Origin: Olivibacter sp. XZL3 | GTDB lineage: Bacteria > Bacteroidota > Bacteroidia > Sphingobacteriales > Sphingobacteriaceae | Length of the DNA stretch: 64,000 nucleotides | Assembly: GCF_004368405.1 (NCBI RefSeq) | Contig: NZ_SBJH01000064.1 | Location: 1 to 64,000, forward strand | Direction: 5' to 3' | Shown here: positions 42,470 to 49,723 of the stretch, one piece after another | Layout of the letters: each line of letters begins with the position of its first letter | How positions within the stretch are numbered: position 1 is the first letter of the stretch | Translations under genes and position numbers: made by a program | The notes under the pieces: generated by a model | Database searches by the model: none | What the model saw: only the letters and a program-made list of their open reading frames with translations | Told to the model about the DNA's origin: nothing

Positions 42470-43534
42470 ATGCCTCTTCGTAAGATTATCCATGTCGATA
42501 TGGATGCTTTTTATGCATCCATAGAACAACGCGATAATCCTATCTATAGAGGCATGCCTATTGTTGTTGGAGGTCTCCCCGATCAACGCGGTGTGGTGGC
42601 AACGGCAAGTTACGAAGCGAGGGCCTATGGTATCCATTCGGCTATGTCTTCCCGAAAAGCCCAAAACCTCTGTCCGCAGCTCATATTTGTACGCCCCAGA
42701 TTCGACACTTATAAATCGGTTTCCAACGAAATCCGGGCTATCTTCCGTCGGTATACCGATATTATTGAGCCTCTTTCTTTGGACGAAGCTTATTTAGACG
42801 TTACGGAAGACAAGCTTGGGATGGGGTCCGCTATAGAAATAGCACGCCAGATTAAGGCGGCTATTAAGAAAGAACTTCGTTTAACGGCCTCTGCCGGTGT
42901 TTCCACCAATAAATTTGTCGCTAAAATAGCTTCTGACATGAACAAGCCCGATGGGCTCACCTTTATAGGCCCCTCGAAGATCGAAGCCTTTATGGAGGCG
43001 TTACCTATTCAGAAATTCTACGGCATTGGAAAAGTGACTGCCAAGAGAATGAACAGCCTACAGATTTTTAATGGAGCGGATTTAAAGAAGTTATCCAAAG
43101 CTCATTTAATAAACCTATTCGGTAAAGCGGGGAATTTCTATTACAATATTGTGCGAGGCATTGATGAGCGACCTGTTCAAACTTTCCGCGAACTTAAATC
43201 AATCGGCGCGGAAGACACATTCAGCAGCGATTTAACGAAAGAGGAAGAACTTATCAACGAGTTGAAAATAATAGCAAAACGCGTAGTGAAAAGGCTCGAT
43301 GTTAAAAAAGTACTGGGAAGTACCATTACTGTGAAAATAAAATTTGCCGACTTTAAACAAATCACTCGAAATTATACCCATACAAGCCCCATCAGTTTGG
43401 ATCAGCTCGAGAGCTACGCAATTGATCTCCTGAAAGCAGCGCCTATTGAAGGGAAAGCTGTACGGCTGTTAGGCATAACAGTTTCCAACTTTCAACTGCC
43501 CGGACCGGCGGCCAACCAGCTCTCATTGTTCTAA
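42470..43534 (+). CDS. dinB: DNA polymerase IV
   Basis: A 354-residue Y-family translesion polymerase. The catalytic carboxylates are in HVDMDAFYASIEQRDNP and PLSLDEAYLDVTED. GVSTNKFVAKIASDMNKPDGL and the helix-hairpin-helix YGIGKVTAKRM are typical. The C-terminal little-finger domain follows, ending PAANQLSLF, which fits a beta-clamp-binding QLxLF motif. This marks it as a clamp-dependent polymerase for lesion bypass. It follows a receiver-domain gene by 5 nt. I see no LexA-type box upstream. Confidence 0.95.
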   Translation: MPLRKIIHVDMDAFYASIEQRDNPIYRGMPIVVGGLPDQRGVVATASYEARAYGIHSAMSSRKAQNLCPQLIFVRPRFDTYKSVSNEIRAIFRRYTDIIEPLSLDEAYLDVTEDKLGMGSAIEIARQIKAAIKKELRLTASAGVSTNKFVAKIASDMNKPDGLTFIGPSKIEAFMEALPIQKFYGIGKVTAKRMNSLQIFNGADLKKLSKAHLINLFGKAGNFYYNIVRGIDERPVQTFRELKSIGAEDTFSSDLTKEEELINELKIIAKRVVKRLDVKKVLGSTITVKIKFADFKQITRNYTHTSPISLDQLESYAIDLLKAAPIEGKAVRLLGITVSNFQLPGPAANQLSLF

Positions 43535-43560
43535 AAGCACGTCAAAATCGCCGAAAACAA

Positions 43561-43591
43561 AGAGGACTGTCTTAAAATAAGTACAGCCTCT
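43561..43591. other. Hairpin after dinB
   Basis: AGAGG-A-CTGT-CTT then AAG-T-ACAG-CCTCT fold into a 12-bp stem with two single-base bulges. No T run follows on the plus strand, so it is a poor intrinsic terminator for dinB. On the minus strand the T tract lies on the wrong side. It could be a weak terminator or an old insertion-sequence end. Confidence 0.4.
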
Positions 43592-43698
43592 AAAAAAATA
43601 CAAAAAATTACAAGTGTCTGTTTTTCAGTTATTTGTGTTTTTTGGCGTACCAATTGCGATTTGACCAACAACAATAGAAAGTTAAAAATTAGGAAATC

Positions 43699-44343
43699 AT
43701 GAAAAAGTTATTATTATCGATTACAGCTTTACTTTTCGCAACAGGAGCCTTCGCGCAACAAGAAATGGGCTTCGGTTTGAAGGCCGGCTTGAACTTTCCG
43801 AAGTATAATTTTTCCAATGACGGAGAGAGTGTATCTTCCACCGGGTCGACTACCAACTTCCACGTTACAGCGTTCTTAGATGCGCCTATTGCGACAGATT
43901 GGTTTTACGTACAACCGGGGATATCCCTGCAGGGAAAAGGTGGCAAGCTGGCGGAGACTAACTCCGGCACCTACAAACAAAACACGATGTGGATTGAAAT
44001 CCCCGTTAATTTTGTGGCAAAATTCCCTACCGCTGACGCGGGTAGCTTCTTTTTAGGCGCCGGGCCCTATGTAGCGTTCGGAATTTCAGGTAAAAACAAA
44101 TTTGAATCCAATAATGGAAGCGAGACTTCAACGGATATTCCGGATTTTGAATTTGGAGGCGATGGTGCATTGAAATCGACGGATTTCGGTCTGAATTTTA
44201 TCGGCGGATTTGAATTTAGCAATGGCTTGATGATTCACGGCGGTTACGGTTTAGGTTTAACCAACTTAAATGCCCGCTATGAAGGTACAGATATGAAACA
44301 AACCAACCGCGTTTGGACCGTCGGTTTAGGATTTAGAATCTAA
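43699..44343 (+). CDS. Outer-membrane beta-barrel protein (PorT/OMP_b-brl type)
   Basis: A 214-residue small outer-membrane barrel. A signal peptide (KKLLLSITALLFATGAFAQ) is followed by alternating hydrophobic strands, beginning FGLKAGLNFPKYNF and WFYVQPGISLQGKGGKL, and ending with RVWTVGLGFRI, whose terminal aromatic/hydrophobic strand is the usual barrel-assembly signal. This pattern fits the PorT-like family of Bacteroidota, most members of which have no assigned role. A strong bidirectional terminator follows. Confidence 0.88.
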   Translation: MKKLLLSITALLFATGAFAQQEMGFGLKAGLNFPKYNFSNDGESVSSTGSTTNFHVTAFLDAPIATDWFYVQPGISLQGKGGKLAETNSGTYKQNTMWIEIPVNFVAKFPTADAGSFFLGAGPYVAFGISGKNKFESNNGSETSTDIPDFEFGGDGALKSTDFGLNFIGGFEFSNGLMIHGGYGLGLTNLNARYEGTDMKQTNRVWTVGLGFRI

Positions 44344-44364
44344 ACCCCACATGTCTAGAAAAGA

Positions 44365-44399
44365 AAAAGCTATCGGGTTTTCCGATAGCTTTTTCTTTT
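44365..44399. terminator. Bidirectional intrinsic terminator
   Basis: AAAAGCTATCGG (44365-44376) and CCGATAGCTTTT (44382-44393) form a perfect 12-bp stem with a 5-nt loop, flanked by T-rich sequence on both strands. It ends the barrel-protein gene and the sulfate operon, which converge here. Confidence 0.9.
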
Positions 44400-44415
44400 T
44401 TTAAAGCAAATTTAT

Positions 44416-45669
44416 TTAGTAATCAAGCGCCATTCGAAACATCAAAGCGCCGACGGTCAGGTTCGTTCGGCTATCAATTAAAATGGCTGCTCCATTTGCA
44501 CGATTATCATCGTACAGATCAAAAGGCAGCACATCCGCCGTTTTAAGTAGAACTCGACCTATGTCGTTTAGTTTAAATTCATGAACGCTGTGTTTTTCAA
44601 GCGTGTTGATGTCAACGTTGTAAACAATCTCTTGAATCTTGCAACGCGATAATTTACTATTATGCTGAATAAGGTAAGTAAGCGACGGATCCAGCGGCCG
44701 AGTGTCCATCCAACAAAGATCAGCCTCAACCACCTGCGACTGGTAAGGCAAGCTGGTACTATTTACAATCACATCACCTCGGCTGATATCAATGTCATCC
44801 TTTAAATGGAGCGTCACCGATTGGCCTGCAAAAGTCTCACTCAGCTCTTTGTCGAACTGCTCAATTTTACTGATGGTAGATTTCAGGCCTGATGGCAAAA
44901 CCGTTATCTCATCTCCCACCTTGAGGGTACCGCTAGCCACTTTTCCTGCATATCCACGGTAGTCGTGCAGGTCTTCTGTCTGCGGACGAATAACCCATTG
45001 CACCGGGAGCCGGGCGTAGGCTACGTCTAAATCGCTGCTCACGTCGACGTTTTCTAAATAGTTTAACAGGCTTTCCCCCTGATACCAAGACATATGATCC
45101 GATTTTTGTACCACATTGTCGCCCCGTAATGCACTAACAGGTATGTAATTTACGTTTTGCAAATTCAGTTGATGGGCTAAAGCCTTATATTTTAGAACAA
45201 TGGCATCGAAAACCGTTTCACTGTAGTCGACCATATCCATTTTATTGATACACACGATGAGGTGCTTAATGCCAAGCAGAGATGCAAGATAAGAATGGCG
45301 AATTGTTTGTTCGACTACGCCATTACGGGCGTCTACCAAGATGATCGCCAGGTCGGCTGTAGAGGCGCCGGTCACCATATTTCTGGTATACTGAATATGC
45401 CCGGGCGTATCGGCAATAATAAACTTACGCTTCTCTGTTTGAAAATATTTATAGGCTACATCAATGGTGATCCCTTGCTCGCGCTCGGCCCTTAAGCCAT
45501 CGGTCAATATGGCCAAGTCGATGCTGCCATCATCATTTTTACGATTGGAATTTTGTAAAGCCTCCAACTGATCGGCCAAAATAGAATCTGTGTCATAAAG
45601 CATCCGCCCAATAAGCGTACTTTTACCGTCGTCTACACTGCCCGCCGTAAAGAATTTTAATATATTCAT
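44416..45669 (-). CDS. cysN: Sulfate adenylyltransferase subunit 1 (GTPase)
   Basis: A 417-residue EF-Tu-like GTPase that drives formation of APS by CysD. The P-loop is GSVDDGKST near residue 10, the switch region is EREQGITIDVAYKYF, G3 is DTPGH, and G4 is NKMD. Two beta-barrel domains follow (VQWVIRPQTEDLHDYRGYAG, DISRGDVIVN). ATG 45669 matches the family start; ten extra codons upstream are not conserved. No CysC kinase domain is fused to it, which agrees with an APS-type reductase in the operon. It is the last gene, 98 nt after cysD, and ends at a strong terminator. Confidence 0.95.
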   Translation of the reverse strand: MNILKFFTAGSVDDGKSTLIGRMLYDTDSILADQLEALQNSNRKNDDGSIDLAILTDGLRAEREQGITIDVAYKYFQTEKRKFIIADTPGHIQYTRNMVTGASTADLAIILVDARNGVVEQTIRHSYLASLLGIKHLIVCINKMDMVDYSETVFDAIVLKYKALAHQLNLQNVNYIPVSALRGDNVVQKSDHMSWYQGESLLNYLENVDVSSDLDVAYARLPVQWVIRPQTEDLHDYRGYAGKVASGTLKVGDEITVLPSGLKSTISKIEQFDKELSETFAGQSVTLHLKDDIDISRGDVIVNSTSLPYQSQVVEADLCWMDTRPLDPSLTYLIQHNSKLSRCKIQEIVYNVDINTLEKHSVHEFKLNDIGRVLLKTADVLPFDLYDDNRANGAAILIDSRTNLTVGALMFRMALDY

Positions 45670-45767
45670 TTTCTTTTTAGTATTTGTACCTATAGGCACC
45701 TATATTTCTTTTTCTCTTTTTGCTGTTTATCTAATATGCTGTCGCTATAATGACAGGCATTGATTGA

Positions 45768-46673
45768 TTAAAAGTATCCACCTTTCTTGCGGTCTTCCAT
45801 TGCCGCTTCCGATACTTTATCATCCATCCGCGCTCCGCGCTCACTTATTTTGGATTGACTGATTTCATCAATGATATCGTCTATCAGTACAGCACCCGAC
45901 TCCACCGCTGCCGTACAGGTCATATCCCCTACCGTGCGGAAACGGACTTGTTTTCTCGTGACAACATCTTCTTCGTCCATATTCAGGAATGGCGAAGCTG
46001 CCATGAGCTGGCCATTCCGCGTGATGCAATCACGCTCATGCGCAAAATAAATCGATGGCAGCTCGATACCTTCCCGACGTATATAATTCCAAACGTCCAG
46101 CTCTGTCCAGTTGCTGATAGGAAAAACCCGCACGTTTTCTCCTTTATGGATTTTGCCGTTGTATATATTCCACAGCTCCGGCCGTTGGCGTTTCGGATCC
46201 CATTGACCAAACTCATCCCTAACGGAAAAAATACGCTCCTTAGCGCGCGCTTTTTCCTCATCTCTTCTGGCACCGCCAATACATGCATCAAATCCATGCT
46301 TAGCAATGGTATCGAGCAATGTCACCGTTTGAAGGGCATTCCGACTTGCGTTCTTTCCTTTTTGTTCGATGACCTTTCCCTGATCGATTGATTCCTGTAC
46401 ATAGCCGACAATAAGCTTCTCGCCAATACGCTCAATCATTTTATCGCGATACGCTATTGTTTCCTCAAAATTGTGCCCCGTGTCTATATGAACCAGCGGA
46501 AACGGAAATTTACCGGGTCTGAACGCCTTTTCAGCTAAACGCACTAAGGTAATAGAATCTTTTCCTCCAGAAAAAAGAAGCGCAGGCTTTTCAAATTGAC
46601 CAGCCACTTCTCTTAGAATATGAATGGCCTCTGCTTCTAGCTGATCTAAATAATCTAAACTGTTTTTACTCAT
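45768..46673 (-). CDS. cysD: Sulfate adenylyltransferase subunit 2
   Basis: A 301-residue ATP sulfurylase catalytic subunit (PP-loop family) that makes APS from sulfate and ATP. It has the PP-loop LLFSGGKDSITLVRLA, HIDTGHNFEETIAYRD, CIGGARRDEEKARAKERIFS and FPISNWTELDVWNYI. The conserved C-terminal RKKGGYF is present. ATG 46673 (SKNSLDYLDQLEAEAI) is chosen; the open frame upstream overlaps cysH and is not conserved. The gap after cysH is 10 nt. Confidence 0.96.
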   Translation of the reverse strand: MSKNSLDYLDQLEAEAIHILREVAGQFEKPALLFSGGKDSITLVRLAEKAFRPGKFPFPLVHIDTGHNFEETIAYRDKMIERIGEKLIVGYVQESIDQGKVIEQKGKNASRNALQTVTLLDTIAKHGFDACIGGARRDEEKARAKERIFSVRDEFGQWDPKRQRPELWNIYNGKIHKGENVRVFPISNWTELDVWNYIRREGIELPSIYFAHERDCITRNGQLMAASPFLNMDEEDVVTRKQVRFRTVGDMTCTAAVESGAVLIDDIIDEISQSKISERGARMDDKVSEAAMEDRKKGGYF

Positions 46674-46683
46674 TTTATTTACA

Positions 46684-47385
46684 TTATGATTGAGCGGCAT
46701 GTAGACCGCATTCTTTCTTTGATTGATCTTCCCACCACCAACGTCCGGCCCGGAAATCTTCTCCCTCGCGCACCGCTCTCGTGCAGGGTGCACAACCGAT
46801 ACTTGGGAAACCTTTGTCGTGCAAGGTATTGTAGACGATATGATTTTCCTTTATAAATGCTTTAACGTCCGCTAAGCTCCAATCAAAAATAGGATGAAAC
46901 TTGATGATCTGATTGCCTTCGTCCCACTCCAAATTTCCCATCCCTTGTCGGTTAGCCGATTGTTCCGCACGAATTCCAGTAATCCAACAACCGTTTCCTT
47001 CCAAGGCACGCTTCAGTGGTTCGATTTTGCGAATATAGCAGCATTCCTTTCTGTTTTCAACAGATTCATAAAAACTACTCGGCCCTTTGGTGCTCACCAT
47101 TTCTTCAACCAGCGTTTTTTCAGGATAATAGGCATGGATGGGTTTGTTATAGATTTCTAAGGTTCGGTTCCAAACATAGTAAGTCTCCGGAAACAGTCTT
47201 CCTGTCTCTAACGTAAAAACCTTTATAGGTATATTATTGCTGAAGATGATATGGGTCAGTGCCTGATCTTCCCAACCAAAGCTGGTGGAAAAGACAATTC
47301 TGCCACTAAATTCTTCGGCCAAAAGCCTCAAAGAGGCTACTATATCCAGTCCCTTCAATCTTTCTTTCAAATCAATTAAGTTCAT
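46684..47385 (-). CDS. cysH: Phosphoadenylyl/adenylyl-sulfate reductase
   Basis: A 233-residue thioredoxin- or glutathione-dependent reductase that converts APS (or PAPS) to sulfite. The PP-loop-like substrate site is FSTSFGWEDQALTHII. Four cysteines in CC (KECCYIRK) and GCAPCTR patterns ligate a [4Fe-4S] cluster, which marks the APS-using type. The catalytic Cys is in the C-terminal KECGLH. Absence of cysC from the operon supports direct APS use. It lies between the siroheme/TSUP fusion gene and cysD. Confidence 0.94.
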   Translation of the reverse strand: MNLIDLKERLKGLDIVASLRLLAEEFSGRIVFSTSFGWEDQALTHIIFSNNIPIKVFTLETGRLFPETYYVWNRTLEIYNKPIHAYYPEKTLVEEMVSTKGPSSFYESVENRKECCYIRKIEPLKRALEGNGCWITGIRAEQSANRQGMGNLEWDEGNQIIKFHPIFDWSLADVKAFIKENHIVYNTLHDKGFPSIGCAPCTRAVREGEDFRAGRWWWEDQSKKECGLHAAQS

Positions 47386-47436
47386 TTTGATCTTATTTTT
47401 TCTTGTCTGTCTATTTGCCTATTTTTCACGGTGCTG

Positions 47437-48963
47437 TTAACCAACCAGCAAATGCGTTACAAACAATACAATATTTCTTAAACTGACAATCAGGACGATG
47501 ATCCCTACAAGCATCATTATCGCTTTTGCAGATATCCTGTTCGACACCTTCGCAGCAATCGGAGCCGCTAGAGCGCTTCCGATGATCAGACCCAAAACAG
47601 CTTCCCAATGGGCGCCTCCCAACATGGAGATAAAAGTAAGCGAGCTTAATATAGCGATAAAAAACCGGGTAATCTTCACAGTTCCCAACGAAAATAAGGG
47701 ATGCCTGCCTCCGGCTATTAAATTGGACAATACAATGGATCCCCATCCGCCACCAAACGCCGCGTCTATAAAACCGCCGACAAAGCCCAATAAGCCTATC
47801 CGCTCAATTTTCTTACCTTTCTTCTGCTTTTTTATGTTAAAGGCCTTCATGAGGATAACTATTCCGAGTATCCCTGTATACAAAGCTACTAAAGGTTTTG
47901 TATAGGCACTATAATGTTCTAGTGACGATAGTAAATAAGCCCCTATCACCGCTCCGATTACACCGGGAATGATCAAAAGTTTAAAAAGTTTCCAATTGAC
48001 GTTTCCCATTCTGTAATGCATCCATCCGGCGATTCCGTTACTGAGCACTTCGGACAAATGTATTCCCATACTTGCCGGCGCCGGCGGAATTCCCATTGCC
48101 AAAGAGAAAGACGAGGAAGTCACTCCGTAAGACATGCCAATGGCACCATCAACCATCGCGAAAACAAAACCAGCCCCCAAAAAGTAGTAAAATATAGGGT
48201 TAATGTCCGTTAAAAACGACTGAAATTCCGGCTCCTTATGCCAAAATACGAGGACGCCGACAGCCACCGAAAAGATAATAGCGAGCCAAATTAGCCATTT
48301 AAAATTACGGCGAACGCCCTCTACTGGCGCTTCCGGGGCTATCAAGGGGGCTGTTACCGCATTTAGCTTTTTAACCTTATCGGAAAAATCACCTGTGAGC
48401 TTCGCACGCAATGCGCTCATTTGTTGAAGCGTCTGATCAATCTCCTCCGGAATACTGTCGGCCAGCACTTCCTTCAGGCGTTTTGCTATCGTCGGCGACT
48501 TTCCATTTGTTGAAATCGCTATTTTAAGATCGCCTTTTTTCACAATAGATCCGAGATAGAAGTCACAGAGCGCGGGTTTGTCGGCCACATTAACCAAAAG
48601 ATTTCTTTTGGCAGCGTCGTTTTTGATCTCCTTATTCAATTGGTTGTTATTGGTGGCGGCCACCACCAGCTGCATGCCCTCCATATCGGATGGCTCAAAA
48701 GCCTTCTGTACAATTTCAAGTTGCTTATAGCGCTCGGCTAAGGCAAATATCTCGGGAATAATGTCTTTCGCTACGACTCTGATTTTTACCTGTGGGCTAT
48801 TTCCGATAAGCGCTTGCAACTTTTCGAAGCCGACAGGTCCGCCTCCTATGAGTAGGAGTTTTAAATCGTTCAATTTCAAAAAAACCGGAAACAGTTGGTT
48901 TCCGATTTCTCCTGCATCGGGCGCAGCTAAAAAAGCGGCATCATTCTCCAATAATTGAGGCAT
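47437..48963 (-). CDS. Fusion: precorrin-2 dehydrogenase/ferrochelatase domain plus TSUP permease
   Basis: A 508-residue two-part protein. The N-terminal half (about 24-210) is a CysG/Met8-type precorrin-2 dehydrogenase-sirohydrochlorin ferrochelatase: FPVFLKLNDLKLLLIGGGPV with the NAD site GGGPVG at 40-45, LVVAATNNNQLNKEI, VNVADKPALCDFYLGSIVKKGDLKIAISTNGKSP (seen as NVADKPALCDFYLG). From about 220 it becomes a membrane protein with eight or so helices of the TauE/SafE (TSUP) family, including GAGFVFAMVDGAIGMSYG and GFVGGFIDAAFGGGWG. The first half finishes siroheme synthesis after CobA. The second probably transports sulfate or sulfite. It overlaps cobA by 23 nt. Confidence 0.93.
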   Translation of the reverse strand: MPQLLENDAAFLAAPDAGEIGNQLFPVFLKLNDLKLLLIGGGPVGFEKLQALIGNSPQVKIRVVAKDIIPEIFALAERYKQLEIVQKAFEPSDMEGMQLVVAATNNNQLNKEIKNDAAKRNLLVNVADKPALCDFYLGSIVKKGDLKIAISTNGKSPTIAKRLKEVLADSIPEEIDQTLQQMSALRAKLTGDFSDKVKKLNAVTAPLIAPEAPVEGVRRNFKWLIWLAIIFSVAVGVLVFWHKEPEFQSFLTDINPIFYYFLGAGFVFAMVDGAIGMSYGVTSSSFSLAMGIPPAPASMGIHLSEVLSNGIAGWMHYRMGNVNWKLFKLLIIPGVIGAVIGAYLLSSLEHYSAYTKPLVALYTGILGIVILMKAFNIKKQKKGKKIERIGLLGFVGGFIDAAFGGGWGSIVLSNLIAGGRHPLFSLGTVKITRFFIAILSSLTFISMLGGAHWEAVLGLIIGSALAAPIAAKVSNRISAKAIMMLVGIIVLIVSLRNIVLFVTHLLVG

Positions 48964-49723
48964 ACTCCTTTACAATCGATTTATAGGATGGGTGTAAAGA
49001 AACTACATCCCCGAACACTAAAAGAGCCGGCGCTGTAACGGTTTCCTTTTGAGATTTTTCTATGATCGTATCTACATGGCCCAACACCAATTTCTCTTCT
49101 TGGGTTGAACCTTTTTGTATAATCGCAACTGGTAGGCTTCCTTTGCCTGCAGATTTAAAGATATCCACAATTTCGGCGAGTTTTTTCAAGCCCATGAGTA
49201 CCACGATCGTTGCATTGGTTTGCGCGGCTTGGTACACATCTTTAGATACCTCTCCTGCAGAAGTGGTACCTGTAATTACCCAAAAGCTCTCGCTTACTCC
49301 CCGATGGGTAACAGGAATCTGCTGCAGACCGGGAACGCCTATAGAGCTAGAAATTCCGGGGACAATCGCGATAGGTATATGCTTAGAGGCAGCAAACTCC
49401 AACTCTTCATATCCTCGTCCAAACACAAAAGAATCGCCCCCTTTCAAACGAACAACATGCCCATAATTCAATGCGTAATCAACCATTAACCTATTAACGG
49501 CATCCTGTGAATAACTATGATCGCCCGAGCGCTTTCCTACATAAACCTTGGTTGCAGTCGGACGAATAAAATCAAGAAGTTCATCGCCTACCAACGCATC
49601 GTACAGAACGACGTCTGCGTCTTGTAAGGCTTTCAGCCCCTTTAAGGTAATAAGCTCCGGATCGCCTGGCCCTGCCCCTACTAATGTGATCCGTGGCTCC
49701 CTTTTATTTGTTATATCATTCAT
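48941..49723 (-). CDS. cobA: Uroporphyrinogen-III C-methyltransferase
   Basis: A 260-residue SAM-dependent methyltransferase (SUMT) that methylates uroporphyrinogen III at C2 and C7 to give precorrin-2 for siroheme. It has the tetrapyrrole methylase motifs VGAGPGDPELITLKGL at the N-terminus, DVVLYDALV, VRLKGGDSFVFGRGYEEL, and the PGISSSIGVPGLQQIPVTHRG segment. It overlaps the sulfite reductase gene by 4 nt (ATGA) and the fusion gene by 23 nt, so expression is tightly coupled to the siroheme-using enzyme. Confidence 0.95.
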   Translation of the reverse strand: MNDITNKREPRITLVGAGPGDPELITLKGLKALQDADVVLYDALVGDELLDFIRPTATKVYVGKRSGDHSYSQDAVNRLMVDYALNYGHVVRLKGGDSFVFGRGYEELEFAASKHIPIAIVPGISSSIGVPGLQQIPVTHRGVSESFWVITGTTSAGEVSKDVYQAAQTNATIVVLMGLKKLAEIVDIFKSAGKGSLPVAIIQKGSTQEEKLVLGHVDTIIEKSQKETVTAPALLVFGDVVSLHPSYKSIVKEYASIIGE

